This document shows, piece by piece, positions 43,846 through 53,099 of a stretch of DNA of 53,572 bases; position 1 is the first letter of the stretch, and each line of letters begins with the position of its first letter. The notes beneath the pieces are model-generated. The model saw nothing but the letters and a program-made list of their open reading frames with translations, was not told the origin of the DNA and ran no database searches. Source of the stretch: Synechococcales cyanobacterium bin31.maxbin.ball.101 (GTDB lineage: Bacteria > Cyanobacteriota > Cyanobacteriia > Leptolyngbyales > Leptolyngbyaceae); the NCBI GenBank assembly GCA_013298165.1, contig JAAFJU010000019.1:1-53572 (forward strand), in the 5' to 3' direction. The position numbers were made by a program, and so were the translations under genes.

Positions 43846-44798
43846 TCAGCACGCAATTGATTTAACCAGATTTCCAAATCTTGGATGCTGGTGAAATCAA
43901 AGAGTTCTTCGCCCAGTCGGTCCAAGTTGTCGATCGCGAGTGCTTCGATCGTCTCCAACACTGATGATTCCAATTCCCCAAACCGTCGGGTAAGTTGCCG
44001 TTGGATCAGCGATCGGGCCTTTCTCGCTTCACCGAGTTCAATACCTCTGGCCTCGGCTCTTCGTTCGATTGTCGTGACGTACTTCATTTTCTTAGTCTCC
44101 TCAAAGGCTTCTAATTCGGTATCGAACTGTCGAGACAACGACCCTGGAAGGGTCATCATGTAATCAAGGAAGTTGTACAGTTCTAGTATATCTTTCTTTT
44201 TGTAGCCTCGATCGTAGAGCATTGTCGTGAGTCGAAACTTCCATCGTTTGCGGGCTTCGGGATCGTTGTGAGTTTCTTTGGTTTTCAGGTGTGCCATGGT
44301 GATGATGGCGAAGGGGTTTTCGTTCTGTTCGAGGGCGTCCCAGTCGTTTTTGTAGTCCAAAAGTTTGACGACTGGAAATTCAAAGGCGATCGAACAGCCC
44401 CATTTGGAATCTTGGTAGCTGGAAGGTCGCCAATTGCTGGAGTCATCGGCTAGAAGCGCAAGACTGACGATTGTACAGTTGTAACGATCGCGTAATCGAT
44501 AATTGTAGGTCAGCATTCGTCTTGGAAAAATGGCTTCCTGCTGACTCTGAACTTCGATATGGCAAACCACGATCGCATCTTCGCCGTCTAGGGTTCTGAC
44601 TTGCACGAGTTTGTCGGCGTACCGTTTTCCAGTTTCGCTATCGCGAACGATTTTTTGCAGTTCTTGATCGAGAAAGATCGGGGGATAATTCCAATCAATC
44701 TGTGCTTCGATTGCAGGAAAGAAAAAGGCTAGAAATTGACGAAAGTAAAGTTCGATCACCGATTTCCATGGGCTGTCATATTCGGCGTTAGGCATCAT
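43842..44798 (-). CDS. Rpn-family nuclease/putative transposase with DUF4351
   Basis: A 318-residue protein. The N-terminal PD-(D/E)XK-like region includes QVRTLDGEDAIVVCHIEVQSQQE, with the E-x-Q variant common in this family. The C-terminal DUF4351 domain is RSLIQRQLTRRFGELESSV onward. Rpn proteins are DNA endonucleases linked to recombination and phage defence; cyanobacteria hold many copies. A highly related but broken member lies at 53100. Whether it is active is unknown. Confidence 0.88.
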   Translation of the reverse strand: MMPNAEYDSPWKSVIELYFRQFLAFFFPAIEAQIDWNYPPIFLDQELQKIVRDSETGKRYADKLVQVRTLDGEDAIVVCHIEVQSQQEAIFPRRMLTYNYRLRDRYNCTIVSLALLADDSSNWRPSSYQDSKWGCSIAFEFPVVKLLDYKNDWDALEQNENPFAIITMAHLKTKETHNDPEARKRWKFRLTTMLYDRGYKKKDILELYNFLDYMMTLPGSLSRQFDTELEAFEETKKMKYVTTIERRAEARGIELGEARKARSLIQRQLTRRFGELESSVLETIEALAIDNLDRLGEELFDFTSIQDLEIWLNQLRAD

Positions 44799-44838
44799 GG
44801 CTTAAGGCTTTGATGATGGATGTGAGTAGAATCTTAGG

Positions 44839-45516
44839 TTACAGCAGCGTACTGGGATCAATGCCGAGTTCGCGTAGCTTTTGTGCCATGGCTTCCGATC
44901 GCGATCGTTCAGCTTCATAGCGCGATCGTTCTACTTCGTAGGTTGTGAAGAGCCGATCGTTTGAGTCAAAGATTTGTAATTCCTCACCTGACAGATCAAA
45001 TCGAATCCCTAATCTGGGACTGATCCAAGTTTCATCTGATGCCACCAGTTCTAAGTGAATGCTATTGCGAACCCAAGCTCGAAAATGATTGGTATCGGGA
45101 TCATAAATGTAATATTCTTCAACGCCATGCTCGTTGTAGAACATGAGTTTCTTTTCCATTTCTTGACTGGTATTGCAGTGAGACAAAATCTCAAAGGTGA
45201 CTTGTGGTGCAATGTTCCCCTCTTTCCATTGCTGGTACGATCGGCGATGATCTTTATTGCGCCCAAACACGACCATCACATCCGGGGCCGCTGATTTCTT
45301 GTTTTGGCCTTCGATCGGATACCAGAGTAAGTCTCCTGCAACAAAAATCAAGGGATTTTCTGCGAACAGGGCGTCGAGATTGGTTTTGATTAAAATAATC
45401 CAAGCAAGCTGTTTTGTATTGTCTGACAAGGGTTCTCCGTTATCGTCAGGATAATCAATTTCAGGTTCGATCGTTGGCAGGACTGGTTTTGACTGGATTG
45501 GTTTAGTGAAGGTCAT
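44839..45516 (-). CDS. Uma2 family endonuclease (DUF820)
   Basis: A 225-residue protein of the restriction-endonuclease-like Uma2 family, very abundant in cyanobacteria. Conserved blocks are APDVMVVFG, VTFEILSHCNTSQEMEKKLMFY and VEEYYIYDPD. A short coiled-coil tail with RYEAERSRSEAMAQKL follows. Biological role unknown. It has its own upstream region and no evident partner. Confidence 0.88.
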   Translation of the reverse strand: MTFTKPIQSKPVLPTIEPEIDYPDDNGEPLSDNTKQLAWIILIKTNLDALFAENPLIFVAGDLLWYPIEGQNKKSAAPDVMVVFGRNKDHRRSYQQWKEGNIAPQVTFEILSHCNTSQEMEKKLMFYNEHGVEEYYIYDPDTNHFRAWVRNSIHLELVASDETWISPRLGIRFDLSGEELQIFDSNDRLFTTYEVERSRYEAERSRSEAMAQKLRELGIDPSTLL

Positions 45517-45603
45517 CGCGATACTCCGATCGAAAGACTCTACTTATTGTAGCGAAATAACTAGAAACTGATAAGTCCGACGTTCTCTGGGTTTGAGTTG
45601 CGC

Positions 45604-46785
45604 CTATCTCGCCGCTTTTACTAATAAACCAGCGCCTAATGTCAAACCTACGATCGTCGGCAACCAAGCCGCAACAAAGGGAGACAGCACTGAGGTATTA
45701 CCCATGGCATCACAAATGAACGCCAACAAATAATATCCAAAAATAATGATGATACTAATGGCAAAACTCGCACCCTTACCCGATCGGCGATTGGGCCGCA
45801 TTCCCAACGTTGCACCGACTAACGCAAACACGAGGCAAACAAACGGAGTTGCGGTTTTTTGTTGAATTCGTAGAAGTGTGGTTTGGGATTCTTTGAAATT
45901 TCCGCTCTTGTCGTAGATTGCTTTTAGGTCTTGCAATTCTGCGATCGTCATCTCTTCCCAATTCTTTTTACGATTGGCCAAGTCCAATGGCGTCCGCGAA
46001 AAGTTCACCACCGCCTTTTGGAATTTCAAAATCTCCCGCCGCGTTCCATCCACCGAATAGGTGTACGACGTCCCATCAAAAATATCCCAAAAACTCTTCT
46101 CGTTATTCCACACCGCCCGCTGCCCCGCCACAAACACCTGCATCCCCGGCTCCGATAAATCCAAAATCGTTACGCCATTCATTTCTTTGCCATTGGTATT
46201 TTGGGCATAGAACAGTTTGGTGAGCATTTGTGTCTTAGTGCCATCGGGAAAGGTGACAGTCTCATAGACCGGATTGACAATATTACTCACAATATTGACG
46301 CGGCCTTCATTCAACGCCTCTTGAAGCAATTCAGTCCCGCGTGAATTGGCCATGGGAACGATCGCCTCATTAAACGCAAAGCTCATCCCCGTCACCACAA
46401 TGCCCGCCAAAATCGTCGGCACCACCAAACGGTACGCACTAATGCCCGCACTTCTCAAGGCAATCAATTCACTATCAGTAGACAGACGGCTGTACAAAAT
46501 CAAGGTTGATAACAACATCGACATTGGCAGCGCATAAAAAATATAGAGCGGCATTTGCAAGAAAAAGACCTGCACCGCAATCTCAAAAGACAGGTTCGCC
46601 GTGGTGATTTTCCGAATTAATTCAAACAGCGCACCGATCGACACCCCAATGGACGAAAACGCCGCCACCCCAAAACTAAACGGCAGCATCAACTGCGTCG
46701 CCAAATAGCGATCGAGAACAGAAAGTTTTGGGAAACCCGGCGAGAAAGGCTTTTTCTGGCTGGTTGCGATCGTCGGGCTAGACAT
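45604..46785 (-). CDS. LptF/LptG family permease
   Basis: A 393-residue inner-membrane protein of the YjgP/YjgQ family: about three N-terminal membrane segments (residues 25-140), a periplasmic jelly-roll domain, and three C-terminal segments (310-390). VLDRYLATQLMLPFSFG is the conserved N-terminus. Cyanobacteria often have one such gene instead of separate lptF and lptG. With LptB, encoded 60 bases upstream, it would extract lipopolysaccharide from the membrane for export. Confidence 0.92.
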   Translation of the reverse strand: MSSPTIATSQKKPFSPGFPKLSVLDRYLATQLMLPFSFGVAAFSSIGVSIGALFELIRKITTANLSFEIAVQVFFLQMPLYIFYALPMSMLLSTLILYSRLSTDSELIALRSAGISAYRLVVPTILAGIVVTGMSFAFNEAIVPMANSRGTELLQEALNEGRVNIVSNIVNPVYETVTFPDGTKTQMLTKLFYAQNTNGKEMNGVTILDLSEPGMQVFVAGQRAVWNNEKSFWDIFDGTSYTYSVDGTRREILKFQKAVVNFSRTPLDLANRKKNWEEMTIAELQDLKAIYDKSGNFKESQTTLLRIQQKTATPFVCLVFALVGATLGMRPNRRSGKGASFAISIIIIFGYYLLAFICDAMGNTSVLSPFVAAWLPTIVGLTLGAGLLVKAAR

Positions 46786-46844
46786 AAGCTACAAAAAAGC
46801 GTTCAATTCAGAATTTCTATTGTAAAGCAATCCTAAGACGAAAC

Positions 46845-47573
46845 CTAGGGCTGAAAATTATCACCCAAATAATATTGACGCACTAAGGGATTGGCATAGA
46901 GTTCCGAGGAATTACCCGCTGCGAGGATTTCGCCATCCCTAAGAATGTAGGACCGCGTGGTGATCGATAAAGTTTCCCGGACGTTGTGGTCGGTGATCAG
47001 GATGCCGAGGTTTCGATCGCGGAGTTTGGCGATGATTTCTTGAATTTCGGCGACGGCGATCGGATCCACGCCTGCAAAGGGTTCGTCTAAGAGTAAAAAC
47101 TTCGGCCCATCGGGTCCTGAGGCCAAGGCTCTGGCCAGTTCAGTTCGTCTGCGTTCACCGCCAGAGACGGCGATCGCTTCGGTTTTGGCCACCTTTTCGA
47201 GACGAAACTCTTGGAGAAGTTGGTCAAGGCGATCGGTCCATTGATGACGGGGAACTCCGGTTTGTTCTAAAACGAGAAGAATATTGTCCTGGACGGTGAG
47301 GTAGCGAAAAATGCTGGCTTCTTGGGCCAGGTAGCCGACGCCGAGGAGCGCGCGCTTATCAATGGACAGGTTGGTGATGTCACGATCGTCGAGCCAGACC
47401 TTGCCCTCGTCGGGTTTTTCCAGTCCCGTAGCCATGTAAAAGGTGGTCGTTTTCCCAGCCCCATTCGGACCCAGCAAGCCCACGACTTCGCCCTGCTCGA
47501 ACGCCAAACTGACATGGTTGACGATCGATCGCTTGCCGTAGGACTTTTGTACGTTTTCCAGTGCCAGTTTCAA
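46845..47573 (-). CDS. lptB: LPS export ABC transporter ATP-binding protein
   Basis: A 242-residue ATPase with Walker A GPNGAGKT, signature VSGGERRRTELARAL, Walker B FLLLDEPFAGVDP and H-loop ITDHNVRETL, the last being characteristic of LptB. The start is the TTG at 47573, supported by AGGAG five bases upstream and by the lack of any in-frame ATG before Walker A. It powers transfer of LPS across the envelope with the LptF/G-like permease. Lies between the OstA-like and permease genes. Confidence 0.95.
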   Translation of the reverse strand: MKLALENVQKSYGKRSIVNHVSLAFEQGEVVGLLGPNGAGKTTTFYMATGLEKPDEGKVWLDDRDITNLSIDKRALLGVGYLAQEASIFRYLTVQDNILLVLEQTGVPRHQWTDRLDQLLQEFRLEKVAKTEAIAVSGGERRRTELARALASGPDGPKFLLLDEPFAGVDPIAVAEIQEIIAKLRDRNLGILITDHNVRETLSITTRSYILRDGEILAAGNSSELYANPLVRQYYLGDNFQP

Positions 47574-47599
47574 GGGGACTCCTAGAAGGGATTGTGGGG

Positions 47600-48175
47600 T
47601 TATTTGGGGTCCTGTTTTTCAGGATTAGGGCCAGGAAGGACGACGCCTTCAGGTTTTGGCGCAGTTGGGAACGGCATTTTCGCGGGTTTGACGGGTGCGG
47701 GATTAGTGGGGATGGCGGCGGGTGCGGGTGTAGGGGCGGGGCTGTCTTGGATGGTGTAGGTGGCTTCGACTTGGCGTCCTTCTTGAGGGGTTGCGGTAAA
47801 TCGGCCTTCTTTGACGAGGTAGGTGATGGTGTCACCTCTGAGACTATTGCCGCCGCCATCTTGCAGGACGACGACATTGCCGCTGAGGACAATTTTGTTT
47901 TCTTTGCTGAAGTAAATGGCTTGGGCAGCAGTGGCTTCGATGCTACGGGCGGGATAGGTGATCAGGACGTTGCCACGGGCGACGACGACACCTGTGATGG
48001 CATTGGCTTCAGTGGTGTTGGCGCGAAGCTGTAGGGTTTGAGCGGGGGCGGCTTGGGCGATCGGGGCTTGGGTCGCGATCGGCAAGGCGATCGGCAGTGC
48101 CAACATCAAGGGCAGTGCGAGCGTTGAAATTGGGTGGGCCGATCGGCGTGAAAACTGATGGAGAGTTGAAAGCAT
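47600..48175 (-). CDS. LptA/OstA-like periplasmic protein
   Basis: A 191-residue protein with a signal peptide (about residues 1-42) and an OstA-like domain (NAITGVVVARGNVLITYPARS, IYFSKENKIVLSGNVVVLQD), then a Pro-rich tail. LptA forms the bridge that carries LPS through the periplasm. It is the first gene of the three-gene lpt unit, 26 bases before lptB. Confidence 0.88.
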   Translation of the reverse strand: MLSTLHQFSRRSAHPISTLALPLMLALPIALPIATQAPIAQAAPAQTLQLRANTTEANAITGVVVARGNVLITYPARSIEATAAQAIYFSKENKIVLSGNVVVLQDGGGNSLRGDTITYLVKEGRFTATPQEGRQVEATYTIQDSPAPTPAPAAIPTNPAPVKPAKMPFPTAPKPEGVVLPGPNPEKQDPK

Positions 48176-48278
48176 AAAATCGCTCAGGGAAATCTATTGG
48201 GCAAGCCAACCAAGCCAACCTTGACTGGATAGTATCACAAGATCAAAGCCCCAGAATTAGGGGTTGGGGGATGCCTTG

Positions 48279-48725
48279 TTAGGGAGCTTGATCGGAACTT
48301 AAGGGGTTGAATTCCGTCAAATAGGGCTGCGATCGGCTTAATCCATCCAAACTGGTTTCGGCTTGTTTTCCTGCTGGACCGATGGTGAGCTTGAGTTCTG
48401 AGAGCCGATCGGACCCCAGGGTTTGCAAAAACTTCAGGAGGTCGCTGGATTGGGCGATGAAGTCTGCCATGTCGAGTCCGGCGTGATCGTCGGGAACGGC
48501 GCGCAGTCGATTTAGACCCTCACCCATGAGAATGACGCCGCCTCGCCAGTTTTGGTTCCCGAGATGATAAAGGGCGACAGCGATTTGTAAAATCCCTTGA
48601 TAGAACTTTTTGTCGGCTTCTGGTGCTTCGATCCAGATGGCTTCGAGGGTGTCGTGGCAGGCATAAAATTCGCCTTGATTAAATTGCTCAACCCCAACCC
48701 AAAACTCTTGCGGAACGTCGTCCAT
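48279..48725 (-). CDS. DUF309 domain protein
   Basis: About 148 residues; the motif FNQGEFYACHDTLEAIW followed by FYQGILQIAVALYHLGN is the DUF309 signature (conserved His/Glu in two helices). Function unknown. The start is the ATG at 48725 with AGGTG upstream, rather than the GTG at 48734. Located 100 bases upstream of the lpt genes on the same strand. Confidence 0.87.
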   Translation of the reverse strand: MDDVPQEFWVGVEQFNQGEFYACHDTLEAIWIEAPEADKKFYQGILQIAVALYHLGNQNWRGGVILMGEGLNRLRAVPDDHAGLDMADFIAQSSDLLKFLQTLGSDRLSELKLTIGPAGKQAETSLDGLSRSQPYLTEFNPLSSDQAP

Positions 48726-48734
48726 GGATTTCAC

Positions 48735-48938
48735 CTAATAATTTTGTCGGGCTTCGACTCCGCTCAGCCCTCGACTCGGGTGTTTATTTACTATCTCATC
48801 TGAACTCCACGTATCTCTCAACCTAAGACCCCGTGGGCTTATTGTCTCATCTGAACTCCAGGTATCTCTCAGCCCAAGATTCCGTGGGCTGAGCGGAGTC
48901 GTGGTTTACGTCCGTAAGGACTAGCCCGAACCCAACTA
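48735..48938. repeat. Repeat-rich intergenic stretch including the second 56-bp repeat
   Basis: Holds, in order: an inverted GGGCTTCGACTCCGCTCAGC palindrome at about 48752; a 51-bp direct tandem duplication with units starting near 48792 and 48843 (TCTCATCTGAACTCCA... to CGTGGGCT); and the 56-bp dispersed repeat at 48883-48938, which is 54/56 identical to 4023-4078. The repeat end supplies the stop codon of the DUF58 gene. Confidence 0.88.
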
Positions 48939-50063
48939 ACTCCCCAATCGAGCCAACTGAAGCTCGATCGCCTCTACCCCATTGATCCCGATCGTCTCTG
49001 CTCCTGCACCCATCCCATTCCAAATCAACGATCGACTCCCAAACGGTAAACTTTGATCCCCTCCACTCGTCAACCATAGAATCGGTGAATCCGGTAGTGC
49101 CTCAGCTTGGCGGAGTTCGTTGGGGTTGGTGGCGGCGAGGCTGTCGAGGACATTCCGATCGCCTGTCACGAGTCCGGTACTAGCCGTCCAAAGCTGCACT
49201 TGAAGCTGCTGCTTGACCGCATAAAAATAAAGCGTCGCCGCCGCACTCACCGCCTGCTCAAAATCTTCTGGCTGCCAAGACTTTGCACTATCCAAGGCGA
49301 TCACAATGCGTTGGCCACTCGTGAAGGTCTCCAGTTCTCGTACCCTCAGTTCCCCCGTTCTGGCACTGGTGCGCCAATGAATCAACCGCGTCGAATCGCC
49401 CCAACGGTAAGGTCGCAGCGATCGGGTCTGTCCTGAAGTCGCGCCTTGGGCCATGCGGTTGCTGAGTTGCGATCGGCTGGGATCGTTGCCCATTTGGTCA
49501 ATCAGCGGACAGTGGGAGAGGGGTAGGATGCGGGGATGGACGATCGCCTGAATCGGACTGTGACATTGACGACTAGCCCACACCAACCCCAACGGTGCCC
49601 CCGTGCGAATCTGAACGCGCTGCCAACGATAGATGCCCCGATGCTGGGCCATTAAATCGTAATGAAGATGAGCGGCTTGACGAGCGGGAACCTGGGACAC
49701 GACTTCAGTGTGGGGCTGGTTGAGTAATCCCGGTGGTAAATGTTCGATCACCTGAAGCAATGTCTTGGGCTGAGCGCTGTTATTTTGCAGAACTAGGTGA
49801 ATTTTTAACGCCTCTCCAGCTTGAACGGGTTCCAATTTGGGCCGCTGAATCTCGATCCCTCGCAGGGCTTGCCGAACCGAGAAAATTGCAATCCCCACCA
49901 TCGCCACAATCAGCCCACTCATAACGTAGAGCCAACCCGCCATGGTATTAGTTGCTGCGATGAAAAAGAACAGACTAATGCTGAGCAGTAGACCGCCGCT
50001 GTAGGATGGAATCGCGAGGCGATGCTCTAGGGCGTGGGTGAGGGCTTTGAAACGGTTCAGCAT
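48936..50063 (-). CDS. DUF58 domain protein
   Basis: About 375 residues. Two N-terminal membrane helices (about residues 25-60) and a DUF58 domain with the signature LRPYRWGDSTRLIHWRTSAR, followed by a vWA-like part (IVIALDSAKSW). DUF58 proteins usually work with MoxR ATPases and transglutaminase-like proteins; neither is in the window. The ATG at 50063 is preferred over a TTG at 50081. Its last codons lie in a dispersed repeat. Confidence 0.88.
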   Translation of the reverse strand: MLNRFKALTHALEHRLAIPSYSGGLLLSISLFFFIAATNTMAGWLYVMSGLIVAMVGIAIFSVRQALRGIEIQRPKLEPVQAGEALKIHLVLQNNSAQPKTLLQVIEHLPPGLLNQPHTEVVSQVPARQAAHLHYDLMAQHRGIYRWQRVQIRTGAPLGLVWASRQCHSPIQAIVHPRILPLSHCPLIDQMGNDPSRSQLSNRMAQGATSGQTRSLRPYRWGDSTRLIHWRTSARTGELRVRELETFTSGQRIVIALDSAKSWQPEDFEQAVSAAATLYFYAVKQQLQVQLWTASTGLVTGDRNVLDSLAATNPNELRQAEALPDSPILWLTSGGDQSLPFGSRSLIWNGMGAGAETIGINGVEAIELQLARLGS

Positions 50064-50211
50064 AGGGTTCAATGGGTTCAAGCGAGTGAAGACGATCGTT
50101 CAGATGTCGGTAAATGTAGGTAAAAATCGCAATAAATTCTAAAAAAACTCAACACTTGGCGGAAATAGTCTGGCCGATCTGAGGATTTTTAAGTACATTT
50201 GCTAGAGTGGC

Positions 50212-50217
50212 TATAAT
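50212..50217 (+). promoter_or_regulatory. Probable -10 box for pilT-like gene
   Basis: A perfect TATAAT lies 77 bases before the ATG at 50294. No strong -35. Confidence 0.35.
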
Positions 50218-50293
50218 TTATAAAAACGAACAACCGCTGAATATATTTAGAGTCACAGGCTGAATATATTTCCGTGTACTGTCTAGGCGCATT

Positions 50294-51688
50294 ATGAATC
50301 AGTTTAACTCCGACGATCGATCGAAGCGTGAAATGCCCATGGGAATCCCTCCCCGCTCTATGGCAGACTCGCCTGTTGCTCCGCCGCCCCCACCCGGTAA
50401 TCCGCCGCCGCCCCAGATGCGTCCGGTGGCTCCTCCTAATATGCCCGCTACCGCTCAGCAGATGCGCCCGTCCGGGACTGTTCAGCAACAGGCCACTGTG
50501 GCTCAAACCCGCACTACCGCCCAACCCGCCAATCCCATCGTAGCCCCCGTCGCAACGATGAATACGATCGAGCAGATGGTGCGTGATGCCCATACGAAGG
50601 GAGCCTCCGATATTCACCTGCGAGTCGAGGAAGTGGTTCGATTCCGGATCCGGGGTTCGATGATGACTCAGACGGACTATGGTGTCGTGACGGCAGAACA
50701 GTTCGATCGCTACATGGCTGAAATCTTAAATCCGAACCAGCGCAGACTGTTTGCGGAGACGATGGAGCTGGATACGGCGATTTACTATCCTGGCTTCCTG
50801 CGTTGTCGGGTCAACTGTTTTGAAAGCTTGACGGGCGGCGCATTGGTTCTCCGACTGATCCCCTTGGATGTGCCGACGATCGATGGCTTGGCCCTACCCC
50901 AAGTCCTGAAAAATTTCATCTCTCAACCCCAAGGATTGATTCTGGTCACTGGCCCGACGGGTTCCGGGAAATCCACCTCGATCGCGGCGATGATTCGTCA
51001 CCTGAACGACACCGATACTCGCCATATTGTGACGATCGAAGACCCGATCGAGTATGTCCACCAGTCCAACCACTGTCTCGTCAGCCAACGGGAAGTCGGT
51101 CTTCACACCCGCGAGTTCGCTCAAGCGCTGCGGGCCGTACTGCGGGAAGATCCTGACGTGATCCTGATCGGGGAAATGCGGGACCGAATTTCGGTCGATA
51201 CCGCGCTAAAAGCCGCTCAAACGGGTCACTTAGTCCTGGGAACCCTGCACACCAAAGATGCGATCGGAACCCTAAACCGTCTGCTCAACATCTTTAACCC
51301 CGACGAGCAAGCCTCCATGCGGGTCCAGATTTTGGAATCGCTGATTTCCGTGGTGTCGCAGCAGTTGTTGCCAACGACGGATGGTGGACGAACGGCGGCG
51401 CACGAAATCATGGTCAACACGCCTGCGATTTCGGACTACCTGCTCAAGGGCGAAGACACCGAAGCCTTCCGCATGATGGAAACCGACACCAATGAAGGGA
51501 TGCAGGTGATGAACCAAGCCCTTTGTGAGTTGGTCTTGCTGGGTCGGATTAGCCCGGATGATGCCGTGCGATCGAGTCCGGATGCGGGCGATCTTCGTCG
51601 TCGCGTGCGGAACGAAGGCTACGATCCCGGTCGTGCTTCTAACCGTGAATTTGAAGGCGATAATGCTCGGGACTATCACCCGGTGTAA
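50294..51688 (+). CDS. PilT-family twitching motility ATPase with Pro-rich N-terminus
   Basis: A 464-residue retraction ATPase. Walker A is GPTGSGKS (220-227), Asp box IVTIEDPIEYVH, Walker B VILIGEMRD and His box GHLVLGTLHT. Residues 1-90 are a Pro/Gln/Met-rich extension absent from canonical PilT (about 345-370 residues), as in the PilT2 paralogue that affects phototactic direction in Synechocystis. It would disassemble type IV pili. Single-gene unit with its own terminator at 51721. Confidence 0.92.
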   Translation: MNQFNSDDRSKREMPMGIPPRSMADSPVAPPPPPGNPPPPQMRPVAPPNMPATAQQMRPSGTVQQQATVAQTRTTAQPANPIVAPVATMNTIEQMVRDAHTKGASDIHLRVEEVVRFRIRGSMMTQTDYGVVTAEQFDRYMAEILNPNQRRLFAETMELDTAIYYPGFLRCRVNCFESLTGGALVLRLIPLDVPTIDGLALPQVLKNFISQPQGLILVTGPTGSGKSTSIAAMIRHLNDTDTRHIVTIEDPIEYVHQSNHCLVSQREVGLHTREFAQALRAVLREDPDVILIGEMRDRISVDTALKAAQTGHLVLGTLHTKDAIGTLNRLLNIFNPDEQASMRVQILESLISVVSQQLLPTTDGGRTAAHEIMVNTPAISDYLLKGEDTEAFRMMETDTNEGMQVMNQALCELVLLGRISPDDAVRSSPDAGDLRRRVRNEGYDPGRASNREFEGDNARDYHPV

Positions 51689-51720
51689 GCATCCTCTACA
51701 ACAAAACAAAACAAACAAAA

Positions 51721-51756
51721 ACGATCGGAGGCTATATGTGCTTCCGATCGTTTTTT
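51721..51756 (+). terminator. Rho-independent terminator after pilT-like gene
   Basis: A 12-bp stem (ACGATCGGAGGC with GCTTCCGATCGT, one G-U pair) and a 7-base loop, followed by a T-run. It faces the convergent DUF4168 gene. Confidence 0.9.
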
Positions 51757-51771
51757 GTTATTGAGTCTTGA

Positions 51772-52242
51772 TTAAAAGAACAGATTCAGTCTTCTTCTTT
51801 CATCGGCCATGCGCTTGTTCATCGCGCGACTGACATCTGGATTTCGACTCTTGGTCTGCTGTTGGAAACCATTGAATTCGTTGGTGATCTTGTATTTCTC
51901 TACAATTTGCGAGGCTGACTGATTAAATCGATTGCAGAAGTCCCGCACAGAAGACTGAAAATTGCCTGGGACTTGTTTAAAGCCGTCACCACAGAGGTTA
52001 TCTGGTAAATTACCGCCTGTGATTCCCTTCAGCTCAGACATTCTAGCTCGGCGCTCTACCTCGATTTCAAAGGTGGCACGGACATATCGGGTGAAGCTGG
52101 ACTCTTGGGCGTAGGCTTGTTGAGAGTCGGTCTGGCTCAGGAGCCGATCGGGGGTCAAGCCCGAGAGGACGCTGGTGGTCGCAAGGGCCGCAATGGTGCA
52201 AAACTGAAGAAGGCGTGAGGTAATCATAGGGGTTTGTGACAT
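51772..52242 (-). CDS. DUF4168 domain exported protein
   Basis: A 156-residue protein from the ATG at 52242, with a signal peptide (about residues 6-32) and a DUF4168-like helical domain (FTRYVRATFEIEVERRARM, VEKYKITNEFNGFQQQ). Two or three Cys in the middle (NLCGDGF, RDFCNRF) may form a disulphide in the periplasm. Function unknown; the family is widespread in cyanobacteria. GTG at 52257 is less likely as start. Confidence 0.75.
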   Translation of the reverse strand: MSQTPMITSRLLQFCTIAALATTSVLSGLTPDRLLSQTDSQQAYAQESSFTRYVRATFEIEVERRARMSELKGITGGNLPDNLCGDGFKQVPGNFQSSVRDFCNRFNQSASQIVEKYKITNEFNGFQQQTKSRNPDVSRAMNKRMADERRRLNLFF

Positions 52243-52369
52243 TCTGAAAACTAGCACATGGGTCTAACTAAAGAGATAGATTCATTCTATTGGTAATAAG
52301 TTCCTGGTTTGGAAAACTTTTTTGGTCTTTTTGCAAGTGACGAATGTCACGAGTTTTTGGGAGGATAGT

Positions 52370-52963
52370 TTGGAGAATAAAATAATCAGGCTTGGGCTGA
52401 TGGGGCTGTACCTCCCAGCGATCGCCTCCCTGTTCTGGCAGTCGATCGTCCAACCCGACTTAGCGCAGAAACTGTTGGCGATCGCCCTGTTTCTGTTGAG
52501 TTTGGATCTACTAAAGATGGCAATTTTTGATCTAGAGCAGGTGGCGCTCGTTCGATCTCGATGGGCAGCGGCATCGGATCAAACAGCGCTAATCGATGTG
52601 ACCGATCCCAGACTGGGTTGGTTCCAGCGAGTCACGATCGTTACGATCGTCGTTGAGCTTTTGGGATTGTATGGTGCTTGGATGTCCCTGTCTTGGGGGG
52701 CGATCGTGATTTTGCTCAGCCAAGTTGGGTTTAATGTATTGGCTCAGGTCCAACTGTTCCCCGACCAATCGGACATGATTCAACGCTTTGGGATTCGCGA
52801 TCGGGCGATCGTGTTGATTGCGGATGTTTTGGGATTGGTGCTGGTGACGATCGGCCTGGGCGGCAGATGGTCTCTGGAAACTTCAGCCGGACTGTTGGGT
52901 ATGGTCCTGATTTATGGCTTGGTGAAATTCAGTCAGGAACGATCGGGTGAGTCTAATCCGTGA
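52370..52963 (+). CDS. Hypothetical membrane protein
   Basis: A 197-residue protein from a TTG at 52370, chosen because GGGAGG lies six bases upstream and no ATG precedes the first membrane segment. About five hydrophobic segments (LGLMGLYLPAIASLF, LLAIALFLLSLDLL, VTIVTIVVELLGLYG, AIVILLSQVGFNVL, LLGMVLIYGLVKF). No motif or family recognised. Divergent from the DUF4168 gene. Confidence 0.7.
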   Translation: MENKIIRLGLMGLYLPAIASLFWQSIVQPDLAQKLLAIALFLLSLDLLKMAIFDLEQVALVRSRWAAASDQTALIDVTDPRLGWFQRVTIVTIVVELLGLYGAWMSLSWGAIVILLSQVGFNVLAQVQLFPDQSDMIQRFGIRDRAIVLIADVLGLVLVTIGLGGRWSLETSAGLLGMVLIYGLVKFSQERSGESNP

Positions 52964-53099
52964 TTTGGGAATTCAAATTAATAATGGAAGGTGTTCTATT
53001 CACCCTATATTGTGGACTGGTGTTTGCCTATGCCACGATCGTTGCAGGACTTTGCCTCAGCATCGCATTTAAAATTAAGCTCTCAAATAGACAATGCTC

